Source of the DNA: an uncultured Dorea sp.
Lineage (GTDB): Bacteria; Bacillota; Clostridia; Lachnospirales; Lachnospiraceae
Direction: 5' to 3'
DNA length: 62,491 bases
NCBI GenBank assembly: GCA_910586965.1
Contig: CAJUMF010000020.1
Span: forward strand, 1-62,491
Made by a program: the position numbers and the translations under genes. This document shows, one piece after another, positions 18,246 through 26,943 of this stretch; position 1 is the stretch's first letter, and each line of letters starts with the position of its first letter. The notes under the pieces were generated by a model that made no database searches, had not been told where the DNA came from, and worked only from the letters and a program-made list of their open reading frames with translations.

Positions 18246-19267
18246 TGCCGTCTCCTCCTTTCCTGTTTTAAAAATGCGTACAGGATAATTCCGTTTGTAA
18301 TGATCATCCGCACAATCTCGGACATCTGCGGTATCAGTATCGCATTGGCAATCGGCGCCGACAGAAGATAAATTGTCTGGTACAGATATGTTCCCAAAAC
18401 CGCGTGGGAAATCTTCGCCCGCCTCCCGATACACCCGCCGATCAGGATTGCCGAGACTGCCGGAAAGCTGTGGGACAGCGGCGCATTGTAAAGCTCCACG
18501 AACCCGTAAGTCTGGGCGTACACACAGATTCCCGCCGCGCCGATGACCGTGGACAACACAATCGCCATTGTCCGCACCCGGTCAATCCGGATGCCGGAGA
18601 GCTGGCAGAACTTTTCATTCTCCCCCACCGCCAGCATCACCGTGCCGCCCTTCGTCTTAAAGAACCCGTACACCAGTAGGCACACCGCGGCATAAGCCAA
18701 AAGGAGACCGATGGGAACCGATATCTTGCCAAGCTTAAGAACCATAAGCTCATTCAGCACGTTTCCAAAATAATTTTCCAAACTAATTTTCGGGCGCAGC
18801 CCTTTTGCCCCCACCGGGTAAAGCATCTCCCGGTTGGTAAAGGGAATCACCGTCCACACGAAATTCATGATGGGGATAAAGGAATACCCGATGAAAATCG
18901 CCGCGATATCCTCCTTTCCCTTCACCATATTCAGTATCTTCGCATAGAGCAGTCCAAGGAGCACCGCCGGAATGACCGACAGCGCCACAGCTCCCAAAAA
19001 TCCCGTGATTCCCGTCATGCGAAACTGTATCGCCATACACATGCCAAGGAGCCCTGCCACAATCCCCACCGGAAGTCCGAAGTTCATCCCCACCCCCGCA
19101 TTGATCATCGGAATCATGGCAAGCACAAGCACGCCGTTCATAACGAACTTCGTAAAGGAGCCGCTTACAAGCTCCGGGATATCCATCCCCAAAAATCCGG
19201 CAAGGACAAACAGCGCCAGCATAAACGCCGTAATAATAATCTGCGGAAGTTTTATCTTACCGTCCAT
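18242..19267 (-). CDS. ABC transporter permease (RbsC/BPL-type), first of pair
   Basis: 341 residues, ATG 19267 behind GAGGAGGG. Same architecture as its partner: PMINAGVGMNFGLPVGIVAGLLG in the membrane and VGENEKFCQLSGIRIDRVRTMAIVLS as coupling loop. The start overlaps the ATPase stop, so translation is probably coupled. Confidence 0.85.
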   Translation of the reverse strand: MDGKIKLPQIIITAFMLALFVLAGFLGMDIPELVSGSFTKFVMNGVLVLAMIPMINAGVGMNFGLPVGIVAGLLGMCMAIQFRMTGITGFLGAVALSVIPAVLLGLLYAKILNMVKGKEDIAAIFIGYSFIPIMNFVWTVIPFTNREMLYPVGAKGLRPKISLENYFGNVLNELMVLKLGKISVPIGLLLAYAAVCLLVYGFFKTKGGTVMLAVGENEKFCQLSGIRIDRVRTMAIVLSTVIGAAGICVYAQTYGFVELYNAPLSHSFPAVSAILIGGCIGRRAKISHAVLGTYLYQTIYLLSAPIANAILIPQMSEIVRMIITNGIILYAFLKQERRRRQ

Positions 19268-20837
19268 CCTTTCCCTCCTCTCCCGTAAATGCAAAGGCAA
19301 ATTCCTCATCGGCGGCATCCGGAGGCAAAATCCTCGAAAGCTTTCCCTCGCAGAATACCGCAATCCTGTCGCTGATGCGCTTTAGCTCCTCCAGCTCGCT
19401 TGACGCCACCACCACAGTTGTCCCCTGCTCCCGGTTAATCTGCACAAGGCTGTTAAGGATTTTCTCCTTCGCGCCGATGTCCACGCCCCTCGTCGGCTCC
19501 ATGACAAACAGCACCTTCGGGGCGACTAAGACCGCCCTGGCAATACACACCTTCTGCTGGTTTCCGCCGCTTAGTTCCTTCACCTTCTGGCCGGCGCTCT
19601 CACACTTAATCTCCAGCTTTTCAATCTGCTCCTCTACACAACGCTCCATCTCTTTCCTATCCCTGACCGGGAAAATGCCGGCCGCCTTTTTCTGGAACAG
19701 ATTCCTCCCATAGAACCCGGAGAAGACAATATTATCCCGAACCGAATGTTCCAGCAGAAGACCCATGTTCTTCCGGTCATCCGGGAGGAGGAACAGCCCG
19801 CTTTCTATCGTCTTCCGGACATTTTTCACATCCACCCCGGCGCCGCCGTACAAAAACTCTCCTTTCACCGGGAACTGCCCCATTACGCCGTAGCCCACCG
19901 CCAGTTTTCCATGCCCGGAAAGGCTCGTAAGCCCCAGAATCTCCCCCTCGTATACCTGGAGGTTCAGACCGTCCAAAAATTCTCCCGGCATATACACAGA
20001 AAAATCCTCGAACTTGAGAATCTCTTTCTCCTCCCGGTTCTGATGCTCCTTTTTCACCGCCGCCACGTCATACCCGATCATATCCCTGGCAAGGGTACGC
20101 ATATCAAGCTCATCCCGCCTATAGTCCGAGACCACCTGCCCGTCCCTCAGCACGGTCACATGGTCGCACACCTGGCAGATTTCATGGAGCCTGTGGGTGC
20201 AGAAGATAACCGAGGTTCCCTTCTCTGCAAGCTCCTTTAGCACTTTCATCAGTTTCCCCGCGTCCTCGTCGCCCAGAACCGCCGTAGGCTCATCGAGAAG
20301 GAGGAGCTTTAAGTCTTCCTTATTCACTTCTCTGGCAATCTCAACAAACTGCTTTGCATTCACCGAGATGTTCTTGACCAGATAAGAATTATCGATTTCA
20401 AATCCAAGCTGCTCTAACACTCCGGCTGCATCCTCGTTATCCTTCTTCCTGTCCACAAAACAAAGCTCAGGGCTTAACACTTTCCCGAGTATTCCTTTTG
20501 TATTCTCTCTTGTGAGCTTTATATTTTCCGCCACAGTCATCTCCGGAATCAGCATAAACTCCTGGTAGATCATCCCGATTCCCCGCCCTATGGCCTCCGT
20601 CGTAGAGCGGAGCTTAACCTTCTCCCCCTCAAACAGCACATCGCCGCTGTATCCGCCCGTTGCGGCGATGACACTGTTTCCGAACAGAATGTTCATCAGC
20701 GTACTCTTTCCGGAACCGTTCGCCCCGATAAGCCCGTAGATTTCTCCCTTTCTGACGGACAAGTCCACCTTGTCAAGGACTTTGTTCTGCCCATAATATT
20801 TTTCCAGGTTTTTAACCTCTAACACATACTCTCCCAT
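19257..20837 (-). CDS. ABC transporter ATPase with two nucleotide-binding domains (RbsA/MglA type)
   Basis: 526 residues from ATG 20837. First domain: GLIGANGSGKSTLMN and LLLLDEPTAVLG. The second domain lacks an ordinary Walker A but keeps KELSGGNQQKVCIARAVL and the LFVMEPTRGVDIGAK Walker B, the normal asymmetry of RbsA-like ATPases. Powers the DUF3798 system. Separated from its binding-protein gene by a hairpin that may lower its expression. Confidence 0.9.
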   Translation of the reverse strand: MGEYVLEVKNLEKYYGQNKVLDKVDLSVRKGEIYGLIGANGSGKSTLMNILFGNSVIAATGGYSGDVLFEGEKVKLRSTTEAIGRGIGMIYQEFMLIPEMTVAENIKLTRENTKGILGKVLSPELCFVDRKKDNEDAAGVLEQLGFEIDNSYLVKNISVNAKQFVEIAREVNKEDLKLLLLDEPTAVLGDEDAGKLMKVLKELAEKGTSVIFCTHRLHEICQVCDHVTVLRDGQVVSDYRRDELDMRTLARDMIGYDVAAVKKEHQNREEKEILKFEDFSVYMPGEFLDGLNLQVYEGEILGLTSLSGHGKLAVGYGVMGQFPVKGEFLYGGAGVDVKNVRKTIESGLFLLPDDRKNMGLLLEHSVRDNIVFSGFYGRNLFQKKAAGIFPVRDRKEMERCVEEQIEKLEIKCESAGQKVKELSGGNQQKVCIARAVLVAPKVLFVMEPTRGVDIGAKEKILNSLVQINREQGTTVVVASSELEELKRISDRIAVFCEGKLSRILPPDAADEEFAFAFTGEEGKDGR

Positions 20838-20902
20838 GTTCCTTCTCCTTCGCAGCAACAGTGTGCCGATGTCAGCGCATGGGCTGCCGGCGACTCTCAT
20901 TA

Positions 20903-20946
20903 TAGCAAAAGGGGCAGAAGAATTCATCTCCTTCCGCCCCTTTTTC
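20903..20946 (-). terminator. Partial terminator/attenuator between binding protein and ATPase
   Basis: GGGGC.GAAG / CTTC.GCCCC stem (20911-20920 with 20931-20940) flanked by A4 and T5 runs. It lies inside the transport operon, where it may let more binding protein than permease be made. Confidence 0.65.
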
Positions 20947-20966
20947 ATACTTAACGCTTAATACGC

Positions 20967-22142
20967 TTAATAATAGATTGACTCCATAATAAACATATAG
21001 TAGTTCTCGTAATCCATGTATTGCTGGAAATCTACATCCAGGCCGAACTTGTCCTTTGCCAGCTTTCCAAGATTCTCCGCATTGTTCGGGTTGAAATCCG
21101 GATCGGCAATCATCTGCCTTGCAACCTCAACGCCGAACTTCGGAAGGAAGATGGTAACCGGAATCGGCCATCCGGAAAGCCTTCCCTTCATATCCTGCGC
21201 GTCAACCTTCTCCGCAATCATCTGGTTGATCTTGTCAAAGTTAGTCGCGTCCTCCTCCGCAATCTCCAGACCAAGCACGGTCGGATAAGCCTGCGTCGGC
21301 GTCGGGCAGCACTGCTCCGCAACCGTGAACTTAAGCTCTAAAGCCTTTGCGATGATCACATCATACATCGGGCAGTTTGTTCCGAAGATGTTCGTCTCTT
21401 TGCCGTATTTCTCAATCTGTCTCGGAATATCCTCCTGAAGGAACTGCTGCATAGCCTCCGGCCCGTTTCCTGTCTGCGGGTCAGGCGTGATTACTTCCAC
21501 AAATTCAAGCCCCAGCTCTTTGCAAGTCTCTTTCATCTTATCCCTTCTCGCCGTAATGGTCGGCTTTGCGAGATGTGTCGGGAAAGAATAGTGGATAAAT
21601 GTCTTCGCGCCCATCTCCTTCGCCTTTGTCGGAATCGTCTCGCCTCTTCGGATGGCATCCATATCAAGGTTTAAGTCGATGTTTTCCGACATCATATCAG
21701 GCTCGTCATAAATTGCTGAAGAGATAGTGATGATGTCCGGGTTTTTCTCTTTAAGCTGCTGGAATGCCGGAATCAGCCCGGACTGCCCGGAGCTTACGAT
21801 AACCGCCCGCATCAGCGGGTCGTCTGCCGCAGATACGATAGTGCTGATGCATCCTTCAATCTCTGTGTCAAATTTCTCCGGCAATACAAGGTGCGTCACC
21901 ACGTCCGGATACTCTTCCATGAGCTGCTCCCCTGCCCGGAACTCGTCCTCACTTACGGACAGCGTAGGCGTTACGACAGCGATATGATACTCCTCGCCCG
22001 CCTCTTCCCCGGCCTCTCCCTCAGCCTCAGTCGTCTCTTCCTTTGTCTCCTCGGTCTCCTTTGTCTCATTGCTGCCGCATGCCGTGCATATCATTGTAAA
22101 AAGCATAACGACAACGAGAAGTACTGATAGTCTTCTTTTCAT
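20967..22142 (-). CDS. DUF3798 substrate-binding lipoprotein
   Basis: 391 residues; ATG 22142 behind AGGAGGA. Lipobox MICTACGS, a Glu/Thr-rich linker, then a periplasmic-binding-like fold with YHIAVVTPTLSVSEDEFRAGEQL, VIVSSGQSGLIPAF and IFGTNCPMYDVIIAKALE. I assign it to DUF3798, a family without a known ligand. Next to a two-permease, one-ATPase set it must be the receptor of that importer. Confidence 0.85.
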   Translation of the reverse strand: MKRRLSVLLVVVMLFTMICTACGSNETKETEETKEETTEAEGEAGEEAGEEYHIAVVTPTLSVSEDEFRAGEQLMEEYPDVVTHLVLPEKFDTEIEGCISTIVSAADDPLMRAVIVSSGQSGLIPAFQQLKEKNPDIITISSAIYDEPDMMSENIDLNLDMDAIRRGETIPTKAKEMGAKTFIHYSFPTHLAKPTITARRDKMKETCKELGLEFVEVITPDPQTGNGPEAMQQFLQEDIPRQIEKYGKETNIFGTNCPMYDVIIAKALELKFTVAEQCCPTPTQAYPTVLGLEIAEEDATNFDKINQMIAEKVDAQDMKGRLSGWPIPVTIFLPKFGVEVARQMIADPDFNPNNAENLGKLAKDKFGLDVDFQQYMDYENYYMFIMESIYY

Positions 22143-22173
22143 ACTTATCCTCCTGTATAATTTTTATAAATAA

Positions 22174-22203
22174 AGTATAAGTTTAAAGGTCGTTTTTTGT
22201 CAA
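22174..22203 (-). promoter_or_regulatory. Promoter of the DUF3798 ABC operon
   Basis: Minus-strand TTGACA (22198-22203), 18-base spacer, TATACT (22174-22179), in the divergent region shared with the chemoreceptor gene. Confidence 0.7.
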
Positions 22204-22411
22204 ATTGCTAGTTTCTATAAATAAACTTACTTATTTATGTTATCTATCGCTTTCTTTCAAAAGCTACAAATTATGGGATTTTTTTTGTCAGTATTGAACA
22301 AGTCTCCAGCTTGAAAAACAGCATGATACATGTTAAAATTATCTACGCAATCAATCTATTTCTTGCATCATATTTCTAATATTTATTTACTTAATTGCAG
22401 GAGGTATTTTT

Positions 22412-24439
22412 ATGAAAATCCTTGTAAACAAAAAACTTGCCACCCGCATCAGCATCATTACTACGGCAATCACCTTTGCGGGTATGCTGCTACTCTGGCT
22501 CATTGTATCCGGCCGCGTAGCCTCCATGGTTGAGAACAATATCACCAACCAGATGACCGACGCAGTGGAATCCAGAGCCGCCATTATAAATGACTATGTA
22601 GCCTCCGCCGAGGAATATATGGCAGCATTTGCCCTGGGCAGCGAAGTCCGCGAACTGCTGGAGGAGCCGGAGAATCCGGACTTGCTGAAGAAAGGGCAGA
22701 AATACACGGAAGACTTTGCCGCAGTCAAGGGAGTTTTCGAAGGACTATATATCGGCACCCCCTCTACCTACATACTGACGCATACTTCCAAGGGCGCCAT
22801 CGGGATGACGACCCGCGAGGGCGACTCGCTGGATGAATTCCGCGACACGATACTGGCGGAGCCTAAGCTTACCAATCTGGGAATCATGAAATCGCCGGGA
22901 ACGGGGAGCATGATTCTTTCCATGTATTATCCTCTCTTTGATAATGAGGAGTGTATCGGCTATGTGGGCGCAGGCGTCTATGCCGGCAGCCTGATGGATG
23001 CTCTTCTGGATTTGGACATCGAGGGCCTCCCCAACAGTGAATATGTATTTTTAAATGTCGATACCGGCATGTACCTATATCATGAAGATGAATCTCTTTT
23101 AAATACTCAGACTACCGACAGCGGCTATCTGGAAATCCTCCAGAAGATTAAAAAAGACGGCAGCACACGGGCAGGAACCTATTCCTATAAGGATGAGAGC
23201 GGAGTGGAGCAACTGGTTGTCTACAAATACTTAAAGGACAGGAACTGGGTCTTCATGGTCCGCGACAATGCGTCCGAGGTTTACAAAGAAGTGTCCGCCG
23301 TCCGCATTACCGTGGGCATATTATGTGCGGCTGTGGCGGCTGTCATCATGCTTGTCACTCTGTTCATCCTGCACCGGGAAGGCCGCGCCCTCATGGTCAT
23401 GGAGCGGGCAATCCGCCGCCTCGGAAATCTTGAGCTTTCCGTTGACCGCGAGCTGGAACCGTTTTACGGAAGGTCAGATGAAATCGGCATGATTGCACAG
23501 ACCACCCATCATGTCTGCGACTGCCTGCGAAAAACGATTGACGATATCGGCAGAATCCTCGGAGAGATGGCTGACGGCAATATCGCCGTAGATGTGGATA
23601 AAAACAAGGATTACTATATCGGGGATTTCAAAGTCCTGGCAGAAAGCTTAAAAAGCATCCGCACCCACCTTACTGAGGTAATGCGCGACATCACCCAGGT
23701 TGCAAACCAGGTGGACAGCGGGGCAAACCAGGTGTCTTCCGGAGCCCAGGCATTGTCCCAGGGAACCCTTCAGCAGGAGGCGTCCATGGACGGACTTGTG
23801 TCGAATGTTACAGATATGGCGGAGCAGATTCAAAACAGCACTGCCAGATGCAGCAACGCCAGCAGTCTTGTTGACAAAGCTGCCGGTTTTGCAGCCGAGG
23901 CTGATACAAAGATGGAGCAGTTGATGGCAGCCACGAAAAATATTGACCAGTCCTCAGCCAAGATTGTCAGCATCATAAAAACGATTGAGGATATCGCTTT
24001 CCAGACAAATATCCTCGCGCTGAACGCCACTGTCGAAGCAGTCCGGGCCGGCGAGGCAGGGAAGGGATTCTCCGTAGTGTCAAATGAGGTCAAGAGCCTT
24101 GCCGCCAAGTCTTCTGAGGCGGCGAAAAATACCAGCAGCCTGATCGGAGACTCCATCAACGCCGCAAAATCCGGCACGGAATCTTCGAACCTTGCCATTT
24201 CTGCTATGCAGGTCATCAACGAATGCATCCAATCCATCAAGGTGCTGATGGATGAGATTTCACTTGCCAGCGTCCAGCAGTCGGAGATGATTGTTTCTGT
24301 TGAAAACAGAATCAAAGAAGTCTCCAGGGTAATACAGGAAAACTCTGCCGCCGCCGAAAAAAGCGCGACAATTTCCAATGAATTGTCCAATCAGGCAAAG
24401 ACACTGAACCGGTTGCTCAGCCAGTTCCGCATCGGATAG
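22412..24439 (+). CDS. Methyl-accepting chemotaxis protein with dCache-type sensor
   Basis: 675 residues, AGGAGG before ATG. Membrane helix 1 at about 12-33, a 260-residue extracytoplasmic sensor with double-Cache features (YIGTPSTYILTHTSKGAIG, YVGAGVYAGSLMDALL, VYKYLKDRNWVFMVRDN), helix 2 at about 298-322, a HAMP-like region, and a signalling domain whose tip reads FQTNILALNATVEAVRAGEAGKGFSVV. The tip differs slightly from the usual NAAVEAARAG. Divergent from the DUF3798 transporter, so both may respond to the same compound. No other chemotaxis gene is in the window. Confidence 0.92.
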   Translation: MKILVNKKLATRISIITTAITFAGMLLLWLIVSGRVASMVENNITNQMTDAVESRAAIINDYVASAEEYMAAFALGSEVRELLEEPENPDLLKKGQKYTEDFAAVKGVFEGLYIGTPSTYILTHTSKGAIGMTTREGDSLDEFRDTILAEPKLTNLGIMKSPGTGSMILSMYYPLFDNEECIGYVGAGVYAGSLMDALLDLDIEGLPNSEYVFLNVDTGMYLYHEDESLLNTQTTDSGYLEILQKIKKDGSTRAGTYSYKDESGVEQLVVYKYLKDRNWVFMVRDNASEVYKEVSAVRITVGILCAAVAAVIMLVTLFILHREGRALMVMERAIRRLGNLELSVDRELEPFYGRSDEIGMIAQTTHHVCDCLRKTIDDIGRILGEMADGNIAVDVDKNKDYYIGDFKVLAESLKSIRTHLTEVMRDITQVANQVDSGANQVSSGAQALSQGTLQQEASMDGLVSNVTDMAEQIQNSTARCSNASSLVDKAAGFAAEADTKMEQLMAATKNIDQSSAKIVSIIKTIEDIAFQTNILALNATVEAVRAGEAGKGFSVVSNEVKSLAAKSSEAAKNTSSLIGDSINAAKSGTESSNLAISAMQVINECIQSIKVLMDEISLASVQQSEMIVSVENRIKEVSRVIQENSAAAEKSATISNELSNQAKTLNRLLSQFRIG

Positions 24440-24475
24440 ATTCGCATTTTTATATATTAAAATTATCTGTACATA

Positions 24476-24516
24476 AAAACATCCCAGAACCTTGACCGGA
24501 GATGGGATGTTTTTTA
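24476..24516 (+). terminator. Terminator of the chemoreceptor gene
   Basis: AACATCCCA/TGGGATGTT stem (24478-24486 with 24503-24511) followed by a T-run. Confidence 0.85.
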
Positions 24517-24546
24517 TTTCGCATTTATATCGGTTCAGCCTGCGGG

Positions 24547-25017
24547 CTAATATCCTTTTCTCTTTTTTGCAACGTCAATCAGTTCCTTTGCCTCGTCAAA
24601 GGCTGCCGGGAGATACGGTTCCGCAGACAGCTTTCCCGCCTTTTCCGCCTTCTTAATATCCTCCCACCGTGTAACGACTTCGCCGGCATCATTCACCGTC
24701 TCCACGCCAAACACATGCGGGTGCCTTCGAATCATCTTCTCACTGATGCCGCGGCATACATCGTCCAGAGTAAAGAACCCTTCCTCCTCTGCAATCTGCG
24801 CGTGCATCACAACCTGTAAAAGCAGGTCTCCCAGCTCCTCTTTCAGATTAGATGCATCTCCTGTCTCCTCTAATATATTAATCCCGCAGAGTACTTCTGC
24901 CGCCTCTTCGATGCATTCCGGTTTCAGGCTCCTGTGCGTTTGCTGCCTGTCCCATGGGCATCCGTCATCCGCACGGAGCCTGGCGACGACTTTTCTCAAT
25001 CTGTCAAATCCATCCAT
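24547..25017 (-). CDS. mazG: MazG nucleotide pyrophosphohydrolase (single domain)
   Basis: 156 residues. CPWDRQQTHRSLKPECIEEAAEV and EELGDLLLQVVMHAQ give the MazG helices with the Glu/Asp magnesium ligands, and HPHVFG is also typical. Hydrolyses nucleoside triphosphates to monophosphates and pyrophosphate. About half the length of the two-domain E. coli enzyme. Confidence 0.9.
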   Translation of the reverse strand: MDGFDRLRKVVARLRADDGCPWDRQQTHRSLKPECIEEAAEVLCGINILEETGDASNLKEELGDLLLQVVMHAQIAEEEGFFTLDDVCRGISEKMIRRHPHVFGVETVNDAGEVVTRWEDIKKAEKAGKLSAEPYLPAAFDEAKELIDVAKKRKGY

Positions 25018-25051
25018 ATCTTATCCCTCTTAAACATCTTTCCTTTCCTGA

Positions 25052-25159
25052 TCAGTGCTTGTTATCAAAAACATATGGTGCATTTCCTTTCGCTATTTTT
25101 ATGACAATCGCAATATCAATATCGCTTTCCGGCGTATTTTCATTCCTAGCAAGCAACAT
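25052..25159 (-). pseudogene. Truncated nucleotidyltransferase (MNT-like) remnant, 35 codons
   Basis: Short frame with ATG at 25159, GAGGTG upstream and stop at 25052. ARNENTPESDIDIAIVI matches the catalytic core of minimal nucleotidyltransferases (GS...R..TP.SDID), but the leading Gly-Ser is gone and the protein ends soon after. A good promoter precedes it. Probably the relic of a HEPN/MNT pair whose partner is lost. Confidence 0.55.
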
Positions 25160-25210
25160 GAAATCACCTCACATGCCATTCAGAATATATGCGAATTTCT
25201 TCTATATTTT

Positions 25211-25239
25211 ATTATATCCTGATTTCCCTCTTTTCACAA
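25211..25239 (-). promoter_or_regulatory. Promoter of the nucleotidyltransferase remnant
   Basis: Minus-strand TTGTGA (25234-25239), 17-base spacer, TATAAT (25211-25216). Confidence 0.6.
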
Positions 25240-25293
25240 CTGATCAATTCCCATTACAGTAATCTCATCCATAGATTTCCCCGGCACTGTGCC

Positions 25294-26508
25294 CTAATCC
25301 GATGCCTTAAAATTATATACCGGTTTCATCACGTCGATAATATCCACCGATTCCCTGATTACATCAATAATATCCTCGAGGCTCTTGTATGCCATCGGCG
25401 CCTCATCTAATGTATTCTCATTAATCGAAGTCGTGTAAACTCCCTTCATCGTCTCCCTGTATTCCTCCATGCCGAGAACTGCCTTCGCCCTTGTCCTTGA
25501 CATGATCCTCCCTGCCCCATGGGGCGCGGAAAAGTTCCACTCCGGATTTCCCTTACCGACTGCAAGAACGCTCCCGTCTCTCATGTTTATCGGAATCAGC
25601 ACCTTCTCCCCGTTATGTGCCGCTATCGCGCCCTTTCTTAAAATCATTTCCTCCGTATCAATGTAATTGTGGACGGTGTGGAAAGTCTCGCCTCCTGCCA
25701 TCCCGGTTCTCTCCAGAATGATCTCAGCCATCTTCTCTCTGTTCCGTCTCGCATATGCCTGGCAGATTTCAACGTCATGAAGATACTCCTCAAGGTACTT
25801 CCCGGATAAATAACACAAATCCTCAGGCATTTCCGCCTCCGACTCGTGAAACTTCTGTTGGAGCCGCTTTAACGCATCCTGTATCTCGCTCTTTCTCCCC
25901 TGCTCCTTGTACGTCCGGATAATCTCTTCACGTTTCTCAAAATATTCGCCGTATCCTCTGTCAAGATCGACTGCCAATTTCTGATAATGCTCCGCCACCT
26001 GTTTCCCCAGATTTCTTGAACCAGAATGGATGACAAGATACTTTGTGCCGTCTGCAGCCTCATCAATTTCTATGAAATGGTTACCGCCGCCCAATGTGCC
26101 CAGCGACCTCCCCAGCCTCTTTGTGTCCTTAAGCTCTCTGTAGCAGGCAAGCACAGTCAGGTCAAAACGCTCCTTACGCCCTTCCCAGACATTCATCCCG
26201 GACGGGATTAAATGCGCCGCCTCATCAACCTTCTCAAAGTCAATCTCTGCTTTTCCCAGATTCACCGTATACATACCGCATCCGATATCAACTCCCACCA
26301 CATTCGGAACAGCCTTATCATCAATCGTCATGGTTGTTCCGATCGTGCAGCCTTTACCGGCATGTACATCCGGCATAATACGGATCCTTGAGCCTTTCGT
26401 CATCGGATAATCGCACATCCGCCTGATCTGCTCTATCGCCTCGTCCTCCACGACTCTTGCGTAGCAGATTGCCGTATTGACTTTTCCTTTGATTTCCATT
26501 CTGTCCAT
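25294..26508 (-). CDS. rtcB: RtcB-family RNA ligase
   Basis: 404 residues, ATG behind GGAGG. Manganese and guanylate-site segments are visible: PDVHAGKGCTIG, NVVGVDIGCGMY, LGGGNHFIEID, HSGSRNLGKQV and SAPHGAGRIMSR with the active His. Joins 2',3'-cyclic phosphate and 5'-OH RNA ends. No rtcA or rtcR is adjacent; role here is RNA repair by family inference. Confidence 0.93.
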   Translation of the reverse strand: MDRMEIKGKVNTAICYARVVEDEAIEQIRRMCDYPMTKGSRIRIMPDVHAGKGCTIGTTMTIDDKAVPNVVGVDIGCGMYTVNLGKAEIDFEKVDEAAHLIPSGMNVWEGRKERFDLTVLACYRELKDTKRLGRSLGTLGGGNHFIEIDEAADGTKYLVIHSGSRNLGKQVAEHYQKLAVDLDRGYGEYFEKREEIIRTYKEQGRKSEIQDALKRLQQKFHESEAEMPEDLCYLSGKYLEEYLHDVEICQAYARRNREKMAEIILERTGMAGGETFHTVHNYIDTEEMILRKGAIAAHNGEKVLIPINMRDGSVLAVGKGNPEWNFSAPHGAGRIMSRTRAKAVLGMEEYRETMKGVYTTSINENTLDEAPMAYKSLEDIIDVIRESVDIIDVMKPVYNFKASD

Positions 26509-26590
26509 GTCTCTTTTCCTCCCTTTCTTTTATCTTGACACCACCAACATAAGAAATAATTGATTATCAGAACTAATACTCTGTCAATAT

Positions 26591-26636
26591 AAAATGGCTG
26601 GAAATCCCTTCCTTCCAAGAGATTTCCAGCCGTTTA
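26591..26636 (-). terminator. Terminator of the 26660 gene
   Basis: 11-bp stem GGCTGGAAATC/GATTTCCAGCC (26596-26606 with 26621-26631), followed on the minus strand by ATTTTAT. Confidence 0.8.
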
Positions 26637-26659
26637 TCTTTGTCTATCATACTCCTTAA

Positions 26660-26893
26660 TTAACCGTTGATCATAAATGCTACCAGTTTATCAATGTCCT
26701 CTTTCTCATGTGCCACAATCTCAAGCTCCGGAATCTCTCCGTTAGAGAAAATATTTGCAAGAGATACATATTGGGATAACTTAGACTTCAGATTCAATCT
26801 GTCTCCTTCTCCTGTTACAAGCTCTACCTTTCCTTTACAACTGTCTACTACGCTAAAAAACTTCTCTACATCTGTAATATTCTGTACTTTCAT
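26660..26893 (-). CDS. Small HPr-like protein of unknown function
   Basis: 77 residues behind AAAGGAGAGG. The C-terminal half (LKSKLSQYVSLANIFSNGEI...KLVAFMI) resembles the last helices and strand of the phosphocarrier HPr, but no active-site His is present in the N-terminal half. It could be a regulatory HPr-fold protein; this is inference. Monocistronic with its own terminator. Confidence 0.65.
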   Translation of the reverse strand: MKVQNITDVEKFFSVVDSCKGKVELVTGEGDRLNLKSKLSQYVSLANIFSNGEIPELEIVAHEKEDIDKLVAFMING

Positions 26894-26943
26894 ATTACCT
26901 CTCCTTTCAAAACACTCTTTTCTTCTTACGCCATCAGTATAAC

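Noticed and set aside
20838..20948. Longer N-terminus for the ABC ATPase
   Set aside because: It would start inside the hairpin; the ATG at 20837 has a proper ribosome site and begins at the normal family position.
22143..22411. Riboswitch in the divergent region
   Set aside because: AT-rich with promoter boxes only; no recognisable aptamer pattern.
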